Positions 48,001 to 59,374 of a DNA stretch of 64,000 bases are shown one piece after another (the stretch's first letter is position 1; the number at the start of each line of letters is the position of its first letter). The stretch comes from Stenopsyche tienmushanensis (Eukaryota; Arthropoda; Insecta; Trichoptera; Stenopsychidae), in the NCBI GenBank assembly GCA_008973525.1, contig WACJ01000335.1, positions 186,001 to 250,000 of the forward strand. The letters run 5' to 3'. Under the pieces are notes generated by a model. That model ran no database searches, had not been told where the DNA came from, and saw only the letters and a list, made by a program, of their open reading frames with translations. Position numbers and translations under genes: made by a program.

Positions 48001-51000
48001 CGAGGATCCGGCGTGCAAGGAAGCAATGAACCCGGTCAATCATGGCGTTGGGGTGAATTACCCTCTCCGCTGCCCGTGACAAAATCTTCGATTTCGTTAA
48101 CGCAGCCACCGGCTACCGAATCGCTGAGTTCCGACGACGAGCAATTCAAGTCTCAAATGAAAGGTCTTTTATAATATCCGCTAATTTTGCAATATTATTA
48201 ACCGAATGTATTAACGCTCTAACTCAATCGATATTTTAGATGATATCACCGTTAATGCCGCATCACAGACCAGCGTTACATCTGGGCCAAGTGGCATGTT
48301 CAGTTTCATGAAGCATTTCAGAGGTTCCGGTCATCCAAACGCACCCAATAATGGTGAAGGCGTATATTTGGAAGAGCTTGAAACGGGTGCGATAGAACCA
48401 GAAGTTGCTGCGTTGTATTTCCCACCGCATGCTCCATCAACCTTACAAAATGAAGGTAAATCGTTTGTCAGTCTGTTAATAAAGTGCTTATATATTAATA
48501 AATACTAAGTAACGTAATGATTTTAATAAACGCTATCGTAGTTCCAAGATCATTACCCGTCAACATTTCAACTAATGTCGCAACTGAAGAGGACTACGAA
48601 TCAGGCAACGGTCCTTCTCTCCCCCAATCTCCATCGTCGGTTGAAGGATTAATGAGCAAATGCATTGATTCAGATGAAGACGACATCAAAATATTTTGCA
48701 AGTGAGCATTGTGATAAAATTTAATACATTTAAAAATTATCATAGATTGATTAACTTTGTGTATTTTTTTTTAGGGGATATGTTGAACTTTCATTATGTG
48801 GACCTGCGTGTCTTGATCAACCGGCAAATGTTTTAACGGAAGCGTTTGAACAAGAATCGGTGAGATTTGAAATGTTATGCTCCGATCCATTGTTGATCCA
48901 AAATCCCAAACTAGTAGTTCGAATCGGTGACAAGTTTATGCCGTGGGCGACAGCAGCCCCAGCTTTACTCTCCTTGATAGTTTATCATAGACCGTTACCA
49001 AAGGTATTAAAAAATATATATATATACATCGTCAATTATTTTGCTGTTGCTAGCTAATTGATTCTATTGATTTATTTTATAGAATGCTTTACAAAATTTA
49101 ATCGGAGGAAAGGATCCATCTGAATCTAAATCTGAAGAAGGACAAATTGCAGAGAATAAAGCGCAGCAAAGATCTGGTGGTTTTACATGGTTCAATTGGC
49201 GTCGGGTGCCTGATAAATCCACATTGTTAGTATTTACCTATATATCTTTTATTATAATTGCTTGAAATTAACATCAATGTATTTTAAATTGTTGTTATGT
49301 GTGTTTAGAAAAGACAATGACATCGTTGATGGAAAACCACCACTCACAGAGCAAGAAAAAGATGTTGGCGAATCCGAGAAGAACATTGATACAATGACAA
49401 TAGGTTTAACTGGTGTGTAAAATTTTAAATCTATCTATTAAAATACGATTTTTTTAAACGTAAATAAGCATGCTATGAATTTAATCATCATTCAGAATTA
49501 GAAGAGCCCAAATTAGAAGATTTGGAACATTCGCATGATGTCATGGCAGTTAGTACGCAGACATCTTACCCTACATTGAGTGGCATCGGGGGCGAAGGCT
49601 ACAGTGGCTCTCAAAGCTCGGAAGAATCTGATGAAGGTCTCACTGATAAAGGATTGGGAAGTGCAGACACGACTATTTCGCAGATGAAGTCTCAATCATC
49701 CAAGCACTCGGATAGATTTAGGAAAACTCTTCGGCTTTCTTCCCACGAAATTGTAATTTTATTTTCCTTTATGTTTGCATTTTACCAGTTTATTAAGATA
49801 TTTTCGCTTACCAGTTTTTTTAAATTTACAGGCTAGATTGAATCTACGCGAAGGCATGAACGAAATGATGTTCAGCGTAACAACAGCGTATCAAGGCACG
49901 TCTCGCTGCAAGTGTCACGTATTCCGTTGGCGCTATGATGATAAAATCGTAATTTCTGATATAGATGGCACAATTACTAAGTAAGTACGCATTCTACTTC
50001 ATAATGCATATTTTAAATGTTGTGAAATATTCTAGTTTTCATTACGAAAGATACATAAAAAAAAATTATATCTTTTATTGAATTCTAGGTCTGATGTTTT
50101 GGGTCATATATTCCCATTGGTTGGAAAGGATTGGGCCCAAAGTGGTGTCGCTCAACTATTCACCAAGATTAAAAATAATGGATACAAATTGCTTTATTTA
50201 TCATCTCGTGCAATCGGTCAAGCAAAGGTATTTTTTTTGAAATATTATAATTTTTTATTGAGTACCCGGCATGCGTTGCAATGCTACACGATGAAAGAGT
50301 GTTTGTATTTTTATCCATTGAAAATTCAAATCTACCCCTTTCCGTTATTTTGAGTCTTTCTGTCGGACTCATGGACACGGATTAACTGCCATCGTCTTGA
50401 TGATGCTACCAATGATGTGATGATCGTTCTTCATAACATGTTCAGTTAGCGTCAATTTGTAATCAAATTGCAAAACTGCGTCCTAATGTCAGTCACCAGC
50501 TTACCCAGAATCCAACATGGTCTTTTAGAGTTTTTCCCGATTAATGTTGTCGTAAGCTTTGCTGACATCTTTAAATATGTGGTGAAAATCGACTGCGTAT
50601 TGCCACATTTTTTATGAGAAATTTGATCCATTTTATCCGAAATGTTGCTCCATGATAGAAGACAGTTGTCCGATTAGAGTCCCTTTTTTATTTTGAATGG
50701 TATAGGAACGCATACGGGATAAACAAACAAACATTAATTTTTATTTGTATATATATATCTGCTTATTTATTTTGATTTGTTTAATTCAATTAGGGTACGC
50801 GAGAATACTTGAAATCGATTAAACAAGGCAATCTTTCATTGCCCGATGGTCCTTTGCTGCTCAATCCCACATCGTTGCTCCGAGCTTTCCATAGGGAGGT
50901 TATCGAAAAGAAGCCTGAAGAATTCAAAATTCAGTGTCTGTCGGATATCAAAGCTCTCTTCCCCGAGGGATTTAAGCCGTTTTATGCGGGCTATGGAAAT

Positions 51001-53634
51001 AGAACAAACGTAAGTATCTCGACAAATTCGTATTGACTGGTTTATGCGTTTAGATTTGATGGATTTTATCGTTCGTTGCAGGACGTGTGTGCTTATCAGA
51101 CTGTTGGCATTCCAATTGAAAGAATTTTCACAATAAATCATAAGGGCGAACTGAAGCACGAGCTTACTCAAACATTCCAATCTTCGTAAGTATTTTTGTA
51201 TTTTCGGTGTATATTTTTGCACTTAATATTATTTTAATACGCTGGAATGGGATATATTGCTTTAATACTAACTAACACTTATGGAGCTTTTTAATCGATA
51301 ACGCAATGGGACACTTGGTTTTATTATATTATGAATTGTATTGGTTAACTTGTATTTTTAAGGTATCTTAAGCATGAATGTGTAATTGCATGGGATTCTA
51401 GAATAAGTAGATTTAGTTATATTTGTTTATTTTTATTCTTAATCAAATTCAGTTATTTCAGCGTCCTGTTATTGAATTACATGCCATTTTTTAAGATCTG
51501 AAATGAAACTCAATTATATTATTTATTAATTTAAATGTTTTTTTTCTTAAATTATAATTTCATTTTAGGTTGTTTTTTTTATTATTTTTTGTTAAGTGGT
51601 ATTTTTATTTTCTCTTATTTACAGTTATACTGGGCAGAGTGATATTGTGAATGATTTATTCCCACCGATTGAATGTCATGACCCATACCAATATTATTAA
51701 CAAAATAAAGTTTTATGATAGTTAAATGAATTTGCAAACCCCCACCATAAGAACAAACGTGTTTAGTCTAAACAATGTGATATTAAATGTGCTATATTAT
51801 TGTATATATACAAATAGGATAAATAAAATAATTCATCAGAAATAGCCACTAGGAAGTGAAAAAAAAAGGATTTTACGGTAAGCACAACTATCGTCAAGAT
51901 CAAGTCAGTACATTTATGCCTGCTGTGTTTCAAGACTCTGCCCATGTCATGCTTTAACTTCCCATGTATTGGTATTTCACCATCAATTTCATAATGGGTC
52001 ATCACATTTATTGCACCACTTTTTTATCTGTAGCTTGTAACACTATAAGCATTCATTTTGTCGTCACAATGAATTTAATACTACTAATCGATAAACATTC
52101 TTTTTATTTGTTGTATATGTATCGCTCTCTAAAACTGATATTTTCTGCATTTAATCACTTCTTATTTCATACTATGCATAATTCATTTCCTCTTATCTAA
52201 TTAATTAAAACGTCTTTAATTGATTTTGCATGAATTTTATATAAAAGAATATTGACTTTCAAAATAAGTAGTACAACATTGATCGTGGAAAGCATTTTTC
52301 GTTTGGAAAATTTCGACGTTAACCTTGCTATTACATTATCGTAGTTTATATTTATTTATCATAATTAATGCTGTTAGATCTATGCATTTTCTAGATTTGT
52401 AAATGAACCTGATAGACTGAGAGCTGGCAGCATAAATTGAAGTTCATCTAACATGTGTGAATAATTTAATGGTTGTGTTCTGGCATGTTTCTGGACTATC
52501 ATTATGACAGTCTGGCAACTGAATGTCATAATGATAGTCTGGAAACACGCCATAACACAACCATTAAATTACTCACATATGTTAGATGACCTTCAATTTA
52601 TGCTGCCAGCTCTCGGTATATGAAGTAAACTTAAAAAAAAAACACTGTAGTTTAAATATGACAAATTTACAGTTGAGACGGTAAAGTTAGAAGGTCGATG
52701 TTTTAAGATTTTAAATTTAATTCAATTAATTCCTCATTAAAAGTTAATTACAACGTCATTTAATCAATCATCGATTGTGTAAAAATACGACTTTCTCATT
52801 TACATTAATACGTATAACTATTTTGTTTGATTTTTAATCGAAAACTTAATAAGAATTCAACCCGAAACACTCGAATTAAACCTCAACTTACGAAGAATAA
52901 GTCTGTATATGAGCCGCAAGTCTTTCAATAAGGACGCTCGATTTTTTAATATAAATAAAGCAAATTGTGCGTGAGATATTCGATCATTTTTTTTGTATTC
53001 GTTTGCCGATTGTTTGATTGACGTCATTTAAATCGTTGCTATGTTGACTTTGAGGGCATCGATGTTTGCGGTTTACGCGACTTTAGATGGCTCCAAACGA
53101 AGAAGCCTCAAAGGCGTCAAATTGCAAATCCAAAGATCTCGAATATTTTGAACATTGAAAATAAAATTTGATTATTTAACAAACATTGTTTTAACAACAT
53201 GCCTGCTATAAGCTAACAAATTTCGAGCGTCTCTATTGAAAGATCCCGCATATAGGTAATTTTATAAGCGATTCAATTCAATCGATACAAATTATATCAA
53301 ACTTTGGATCGTTCAGGAGTCGCGGTATTATATTATGCTAGTTATACGATGCGTATTAAAAAAAATGAGACGTTCAATTCTTATATGGAATTCTTTTAAG
53401 TAGAGGTTCATCAGTGTTGTCGATCGATTATGTCGGCTAATTTTATTCTTATTTTTCAGATATTCCAATATGAGTTACATTGTGGATCATTTATATCCAC
53501 CGGTGCGTGCCGATGTGTGTGAAGATTTTTCACAGTTTGTTTATTGGCGCCAACCGATTGCCGATCTAAACGAAATAACGCCGAGCAGTTCCTCAAGCAA
53601 TCTAGCTCCGATTCCTGAAAATGCAGCAGACTAA
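45066..53634 (+). CDS. Lpin: Lipin, Mg2+-dependent phosphatidate phosphatase
   Basis: Constant exons: 45066-45251, 46891-47135, 47203-47865, 47943-48163, 48240-48455, 48542-48701, 48775-49003, 49083-49225, 49309-49412, 49496-49752, 49832-49980, 50089-50227, 50794-51009 and 51082-51185. They are followed by either 51625-51700 or 53460-53634. The products are 1,035 or 1,068 residues. The N-LIP domain (about 1-108) starts [20 protein letters not shown] and has the family block [16 protein letters not shown] Lys-rich nuclear-localisation-like run (KKKKKTKK) lies near 280. The C-LIP catalytic motif DIDGT is at 851-855 (49958-49972), with the HAD fold continuing through [11 protein letters not shown] and [15 protein letters not shown]. 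Lipin converts phosphatidate to diacylglycerol and also acts as a nuclear co-regulator in insects and vertebrates. Several introns carry retroelement scraps. The start is the only Met before the conserved N-LIP block. Confidence 0.95.
45734..46410 (-). pseudogene. R1-like non-LTR retrotransposon 3' end in Lipin intron 1
   Basis: Three frame-shifted blocks in order on the minus strand: [20 protein letters not shown] with [10 protein letters not shown]; then [36 protein letters not shown] and [10 protein letters not shown]; then [15 protein letters not shown] and a W-containing tail. This is the post-RT region of R1/Jockey-type LINEs, with the LTQ.LTGHG.F motif and the Cys/His cluster. Antisense to Lipin and dead. 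Confidence 0.85.
46471..46484 (+). repeat. Poly-C run of 14
   Basis: Homopolymer in Lipin intron 1, just after the palindrome CCCAGGGCCTGGG. It is prone to length errors in assembly. Confidence 0.8.
50255..50295 (-). repeat. Helitron 3'-end fragment in a Lipin intron
   Basis: ACCCGGCATGCGTTGCAATG is the complement of the GC-rich end of the Helitron-like element at 36021-36041. Only the end is kept. Confidence 0.5.
50370..50660 (-). pseudogene. LINE reverse-transcriptase fragment in a Lipin intron
   Basis: The minus strand reads [20 protein letters not shown] and NINREKL, then [14 protein letters not shown] after stops. The F.D..KAYD..NR..L block is the RT palm motif of RTE/Jockey-type elements. 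Antisense to the host gene. Confidence 0.75.
51625..51700 (+). CDS. Lpin: Lipin alternative last exon A (short C-terminus)
   Basis: Acceptor TTTACAG at 51618-51624. It completes a Ser codon split at the donor at 51186, adds 24 further residues ending ECHDPYQYY, and stops at TAA 51698-51700. It keeps the DLFPP motif found near the end of lipins but lacks the downstream FVYWR block. A poly(A) signal follows at once. Confidence 0.8.
51704..51709 (+). terminator. Poly(A) signal for Lipin exon A
   Basis: AATAAA four bases after the exon A stop codon. It supports exon A as a true terminal exon. Confidence 0.7.
52419..52614. repeat. Long near-perfect hairpin between Lipin last exons
   Basis: Arms 52419-52509 and 52524-52614, each 91 bases, pair at 84 positions by my count around a 14-base loop. 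The arms include GAGAGCTGGCAGCATAAATT and its complement. The structure lies in the intron for exon B and downstream of the exon A poly(A) site. It may be a fold-back MITE or the source of a hairpin RNA. Confidence 0.9.
53460..53634 (+). CDS. Lpin: Lipin alternative last exon B (long C-terminus)
   Basis: Acceptor ATTTTTCAG at 53451-53459, joined in the same phase as exon A. It adds VDHLYPPVR, then [15 protein letters not shown] and a Ser/Glu tail, ending at TAA 53632-53634. The FVYWR block corresponds to the conserved F.YWR.P at the end of animal lipins, so this is the ancestral C-terminus. Confidence 0.9.
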
Positions 53635-53733
53635 CCTGCTTCGGTGGATCGTTTTATTTCCAAAGCATTTTAATGGATAGAATTAACTATTTAGCACTTA
53701 TTACCAAGTTTAATTTTTTTTATAGCTTCTTGA

Positions 53734-53739
53734 AATAAA
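53734..53739 (+). terminator. Poly(A) signal for Lipin exon B
   Basis: AATAAA 100 bases after the exon B stop. Confidence 0.65.
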
Positions 53740-55191
53740 CATATCACACATTGCATCACAAATATGTTTGTACGAATATGAATATTGTCATCATTTTTTT
53801 TTAGGGCGAACAGCTTTATTATTTATAATGATAATATTTAAAGAAGCTTTATTAAAATAATCGATTGGGAGATAGGAATATTACAAATTAGATTTATTTT
53901 AAAAATGTCTAATTATTTTAATATTGAGCTGGTACTCAAAAATATTGATTTAATCATAAAAAAAAATGTTACCTGGTTCTTTGATGATTGTTTAATTATT
54001 AAATAGATCTGTGAGTTGTTTTAGTAAGCACAAGACGTCCAACGTCGATCTGTAATTTACAATGGATGAATTACTAGATCTTTGAATGACGATATAGATT
54101 CGTTAGCGCATATTTCCAATTTTGTTCTAATGTTAGTTTCTCATTGCGTCAACTGTGTTTATATTTGACATTCTTATACAGCCAATAAATCTATAATCCT
54201 TCGTAAGTATATTATTTATGCTATGAGATGAAATTAAATACTAATTTATTTATAGCTTTCTATGTATTCATAAATATAGCCTTTCGAAACAATTTTTTAT
54301 AGCGTAATTTTTACAGTGATTATTTTTTATCTGCATTTTAAATTATTTAACAAATAAGAGAATATTTCTGTCATTATCTAATTTCACTCGCTGTGATCTC
54401 TTCTCGATTTGAGTTTGAAAAAAGTTCATGTTATGCGATTTGAACGTGTCAAAAATTAGATAATGTAAAAAATCTCATTTTATAGTTGAAATTGAACCAT
54501 TGACTGATGGAAAGATACGGAAACGTCATTCTGTATCCAATGTGTAAGAATAGGGAGTGGTTATTGTCGACAAAGGGCTGCCAAATTCCATTTTTAAATA
54601 TTTAATATAAAGACGCTCTTGAAATTTATAGAATTAAATTTTTTAAAAAGTTATTCATTACGTTCACATAAACGAAGCTTTTGCTTTTGCTCCCCTATAC
54701 TAATATAAAGGTTATTAGAAGACTGGATATTAAGCGCTAAATATCATTATTTTACACATTGTAAAGAAATATTCTTTATGAGCTCTCTGATTTTCATATT
54801 TTTTTACAACGGAAAGTACGTTATTATATTGTAATAATTTTTATGTATTTATAATGATACAGAGTACCTTAATTCCTGTTATTTTTTTATTATTTAGTGT
54901 ATCGATTTAAGTTTTAAGTGAAAATGTGATATTATTTATGAAAAATTATTTTTTGTTCAAATGGTCTATACGTTCCTTACAATTTATGCATCATGTAGTC
55001 TTCGTTCCCTTGAAATATATACAGCTCTAAAATTAGTGACCGTAGAAAAATTTAAACTACAAATTATTTGAATAAACATATTTTTAATTTTCAATTTTAA
55101 CCTATAAAGCTTGTAACAATTCAATATCACGTTACTCCTCATCAATGTTGTATGGAATAAAAAATCATTTAAAAATATGCTCGTGTTTTGA
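53740..55191. other. Convergent intergenic DNA between Lipin and MRTO4
   Basis: Highly AT-rich. It holds the two 3' flanks. No repeat or coding frame is supported. Confidence 0.5.
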
Positions 55192-56099
55192 TTAATCCTC
55201 TTCCATGGATTCATCGGAAACATCCCCTCTGCTCTCCTCTCCTTCGTTATTTTCCTTCGATTCCACTTCGTGAAAACCTTCAGGTTTACTCCAATAGCAC
55301 TTAACAGTCAATTTAAAAGTGGCCAATTGTTTACCTAGCAACTTTAATATCCGCGCCTGTTCCGGAGTCAACGGTTGTCCTTTTTTACAAACATCATGTG
55401 ATTTAATTAACGTCACAATGCCACATTTGAGACTCGTTGGCAGTCCGAGTTGTCGTAGATGAGGTTCTATGGAATGGGGAAAATCTTCTAAAGGCCCTTC
55501 TGGCAGTGTGACGTTTTCTGTAGCAACAAATCCGGATCTGGCAAAGTCGTCTTCAGAATAATTGTCAATCCATTCCATGCATTCTTTAATTGGAGTATTT
55601 GTAAATAACAATCCACACTGTCCCGTTAGACGTTTCGCTAACTGAAATTTTAAAAAATTATTAACATATCCAATAATGATAAATATCTCTTAATGCATTA
55701 AAAAAAAGAATAACACTGACGAGGTGTAATTTTTCATGTGCTTCGTCACTCTCCGATTTGCCGAGACCCAGAGCCATCACTTTATTCTTGCCGAAGAAAA
55801 ATCTAGATTCCTTCCATTTTGAACGTAATTCTTTTAATTTCGTATTTCGCATCTCACGCACTGTGAAGAGCAGGATATTTTCATACAGATCGACTGATTT
55901 TCGTATTTTATCTATAACCTGCTGTTTTAATACTAGGCCTTTTTTATTTGTCTTCGTGAGGGAAACTGTAAAACAATTTTAAAGAAAATACGTATTACAT
56001 GCCATTTAAACATTGTTCGATGGAGCACAAAGTGGAGATAACGTTCAATGATAGGAAATATATATACAAACCTTTTTTATCTCTTTTAGATCGGGGCAT
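55192..56099 (-). CDS. MRTO4: MRTO4, ribosome-assembly factor related to P0
   Basis: Three exons on the minus strand: 56099-56072, 55965-55721 and 55641-55192, together 240 residues, close to the human 239. The start MPRSKRDKKVSLTKT matches the MPKSKRDKKVSLTKT of animal Mrt4. Further landmarks are MRNTKLKELRSKWK, FFFGKNKVM, GLLFTNT, FPHSIEPHLRQLGLP and LTPEQARILKLLG, then an acidic Glu/Ser tail. Mrt4 holds the P0 site on pre-60S particles in the nucleolus and is later replaced by the stalk protein P0. The exon 2 donor was placed at GTCAGT (55720) because it alone keeps the frame into LAKRLTGQCG. It converges on Lipin and is divergent from 14-3-3. Confidence 0.95.
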
Positions 56100-57215
56100 T
56101 TTGATCAATAGTAGGTCTTCAAATTATGTTTTGCACAATATAGTTAATTTCTCGTACTGATTTCTGTACACACTCATCTGTTATGAGAGGTTAACTTGTT
56201 GACACGTGCGTTATTTTCTTAATATTTGGTCTAGACAAAAGTGTTGTAGACCAGCAGTCACAAATTCGATATAGATACGTTAAAAGCATGTATGGTAATA
56301 CAATTACAAAAACAAATGTAATTTTTATACCAAAGGTATTTTATTATGTTCTCCTACATTATTTTACATAATAAAAATATTTTTTCATTTATATGAAAAA
56401 TCAAACTGGTATCAAAATTGCAAGAATGAACTTTTTTCATAAAATTGGATAAAACATATAATAAAGCACACCTGATGTGAATACAGTAATATAATGTTAT
56501 TTAAAATTTAAATGTGATAATTGTTTCTTTTGAGGATGTCGCCTAACTGTAATAACAAATTAATAACAACAATAACAATAATAAAAAAATAAACAACAAT
56601 ATTTTCGTTCAATTTAAAATATATTGTAACATTTTTTTTATATGAAAAATAATAATAGTATTTTTAAATAATACGTTTTTATTTTAAATAATTTTATTTT
56701 GATGACGATTTTTATTTTTTAAACAATTTCTAACATATATAAAATATATTAAGTAAACTAAGATTGTTTTTCGCATTTTAATAAAAATATATTTGTATTT
56801 CTTATCAAATAAAAATAATAATCACATTTCAATATTCTTTTATAAATTATATCTTATGTTACACAGCGTAGAATTTTTATTATAGTCAAATTATAATCGA
56901 AAGATTCGTATCGAATAAACCGTTAATTTGAATAAAATCCTCAGTTATGAATAAATGAAGTCGTACACGGTCTAAGCTGAATGAGAAATGAATAAAAATA
57001 ATGTATTGTGATGATTTGCCTTTTTATTTATCCAATCGATTGATGCTGATGGATATATTTTTAAAATAAATTGAATTTGATGCATAGATTATAGTTTGTT
57101 ATTTATGGATTATAATGCTATAATGTTTTAGATATTAATTAAATTGGAATATGTATGTGTATTTAGTATGTTTTCGGCTGGAATAATTTGTTTGGGGAAA
57201 TTATTCGAAAATATT
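56100..57215. promoter_or_regulatory. AT-rich divergent intergenic region
   Basis: About 1.1 kb between MRTO4 and the GC-rich 14-3-3 block. Near MRTO4 it must hold that gene's promoter. No TATA box can be chosen among so many A/T runs. Confidence 0.4.
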
Positions 57216-59374
57216 CGATTCTCGAACGTTCCGTCGACGCGAATCGCGACGGCCGTTTGAGTTCGCTCGGTGCTGGTCGACGTCGCGGGCGTTAGGAGAA
57301 GGCGTCGGCTTCCGGCAGTGTCGGCGTGTGCGCCCCGTTCCGGCCTCCCCCGCGCCAGTGCCAGTCCCGGCGCCGTTCCGCTCGCGCCCTCCGCCGCCCA
57401 CCGGCCCCGCCCGTCGCCTCAAGTAAGTCGCCCTCTCGGACCCGCCGGGGATCTCCGGTGGTCCCGCGGGCCATCGTCGGGGGCCCTCGGACGCGACGGG
57501 CGCCCGCGCGCCCCGCCCCGAACGCGCGCCGGCCCGCTTCGGACTCCGCGCCGTCGTCCGGAGGCGGGCCTCTCGACCGCGAATCGAATCGACCGACGAC
57601 CCTGCGAGTCGCCCCCGTCGCGCTTTGGCGTCCGACGGCGCGTCTCCGCGGTCGTCGCGCGCGACCGGGACCGAGGCCGCGCCGACTCGGACCGTCGGGG
57701 CCGCGCCGCCTCGCGTCTCGTTGCGCAACGGCCGTCGCTCGCCCTCGCGACTCCGCTCGGCCCGCGCCCCCCGTCGGGTGAGCCGGGGGGGTGCGCGCCC
57801 CCGCAGCGCGTCGCTCGGCCCGTCGAGATTCGACCGTCGGACTGCGTCTCGCGGTATTTTTATCTCGAAATTTTTCGTCCCGTGTCGAAGTTCACTGTCA
57901 ATGTCGGAGCGTCCTAACGTCACTCAGATTCGCCCATAACCTGAACGCCCCGTTCGGTCGAGGTCGACGGCCCGTCGCTTTCGACCGCGTGCGGACGTAC
58001 CCTCGATTTCTGACGTTTCGAAAATTGAAACGGACCGCATCTTCGTCTTTGGAGTCGCGCCGCAGCGGACCTAAGGCCACAAAAGTGACGTCTGAAAGAA
58101 TTTTTACAGGACTGCGACGCGAGCCTTCGCAGTCTGCCAGAGATGCGAGCGCCCGCCGGCGCGCGGCTCTCGAGTCGCGAGTTCCCGTCTCGTCGAGGAC
58201 AAATTGAAAAATCGAATATATAATCGCGCAGAATAATCTCTAGCGAGACGCGTCGCCCTGGCGTTTTCGACTGCTTCGAAATGTTCGCTCCGTTCGATCA
58301 GAGTCCGAACCGACCGTGTCTATCGGCTCGTACGCATCAGAGATACCGGTGTTCCTACATTGTTGATAGATAAAATTGCATTCCAACGTAGTTTTAGTTG
58401 AAAACTATAGTAAATGACGCATCAATTGTTTCGACTAAATGTTGAATTTTAGGCGCACGGCAAGTCCGAGAATCGGGCAGACGGAAAACCTTGGCCTCGC
58501 AGACGTCTCGTTGAGCGCATGTTCGTTGACTATTTCGTATTATATAGGGTTTTCCCCTTGTTAGTTTTGACGGAAGCGCATACCGCGTGTTCAAAATGTA
58601 CTGACGTCTGTCATTTGAGCGATGATCGAATCGAGAAAAGAGCGACTGTGACATGTGAAACGATGTATAATATTTGCGCATGTCTCGGGGCGCATGCGAC
58701 GACCGGCCGCATGCGAGTCGCGCTGTCCGAATCGCGAAAGGAGAGGGACGCGCACTTGTTGAATCCCCGCGGGCCGACGCCTCTCGCCTTTTTGATTTTT
58801 TAGAAATGACGTCAGCGCGCCGCGCGACGCCGTCTCGGCTCGGCGAACCCGAGACACCCGAGCCTCGCGAAATCGAATACGGGCGGGCCGAGGTCGAGAC
58901 CGAGACCGTCGGCGCCTCGAGACGCGCGCCGACCGGGTTGCGCCTTGGCGGGCCGCCAGCCGGGGTTCGATATCCCGCATCGCCACTCGACGCGAGCGCC
59001 GCGACGCGGATGCACCGCGTGTCCCGTCTCCTCCGCTCGCAGGTACGGGCGGGCGTCGCCTTATCGACCGCTCGCCGATGCAGCGGTGCGCACGCCGCTC
59101 CCTCCGGGAATATCGACTCTCCCTCCCCTTCCCCCCTCTGCGCCGATCGATAGTCGGGGAGGTGGGGAGGGGGCGGGCGTGTCGCGCAGCCGCACTCGCA
59201 TGATGAGACGAAACAGTGCGTCGGCGATCCCGCCGACAGACGGCGGCCGTGAGCCCGCTTTCGATTAGTCTTTCTGAGGCAGCGCCGTCCGCCCGCGCGC
59301 CGCGGCCCGCCCCCGCTCACTCTCACGCCTCGCCTCGCTCTCTCCGCAGCCTCTCAGCGTCCCCGCGCAACGCG
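57216..59374 (+). promoter_or_regulatory. CpG-rich promoter and 5' UTR region of 14-3-3 zeta
   Basis: GC content jumps abruptly near 57220 and stays high to the start codon. Long open frames on all strands here (up to 310 codons) are Arg/Pro/Ala-rich and reflect composition. Candidate 5' UTR donors are CCTCAA followed by GTAAGT at 57423 and GCAG followed by GTACGG near 59041. The coding exon's acceptor is CTCCGCAG at 59342-59349. Confidence 0.6.

Noticed and set aside
50794..51222. 128-codon minus-strand frame over Lipin exons
   Set aside because: Shadow of the conserved [13 protein letters not shown] and following Lipin exons on the plus strand.
57201..59326. Long open frames of 150-310 codons on both strands in the GC-rich block
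   Set aside because: All are Arg/Pro/Ala/Gly-rich, overlap each other in several frames and show no domain. The GC content removes stop codons. Treated as 14-3-3 promoter and 5' UTR.
57216..59374. Possible horizontal transfer or contamination because of the GC jump
   Set aside because: The block joins directly to a perfect insect-type 14-3-3 gene with introns, and GC falls gradually on the right side.
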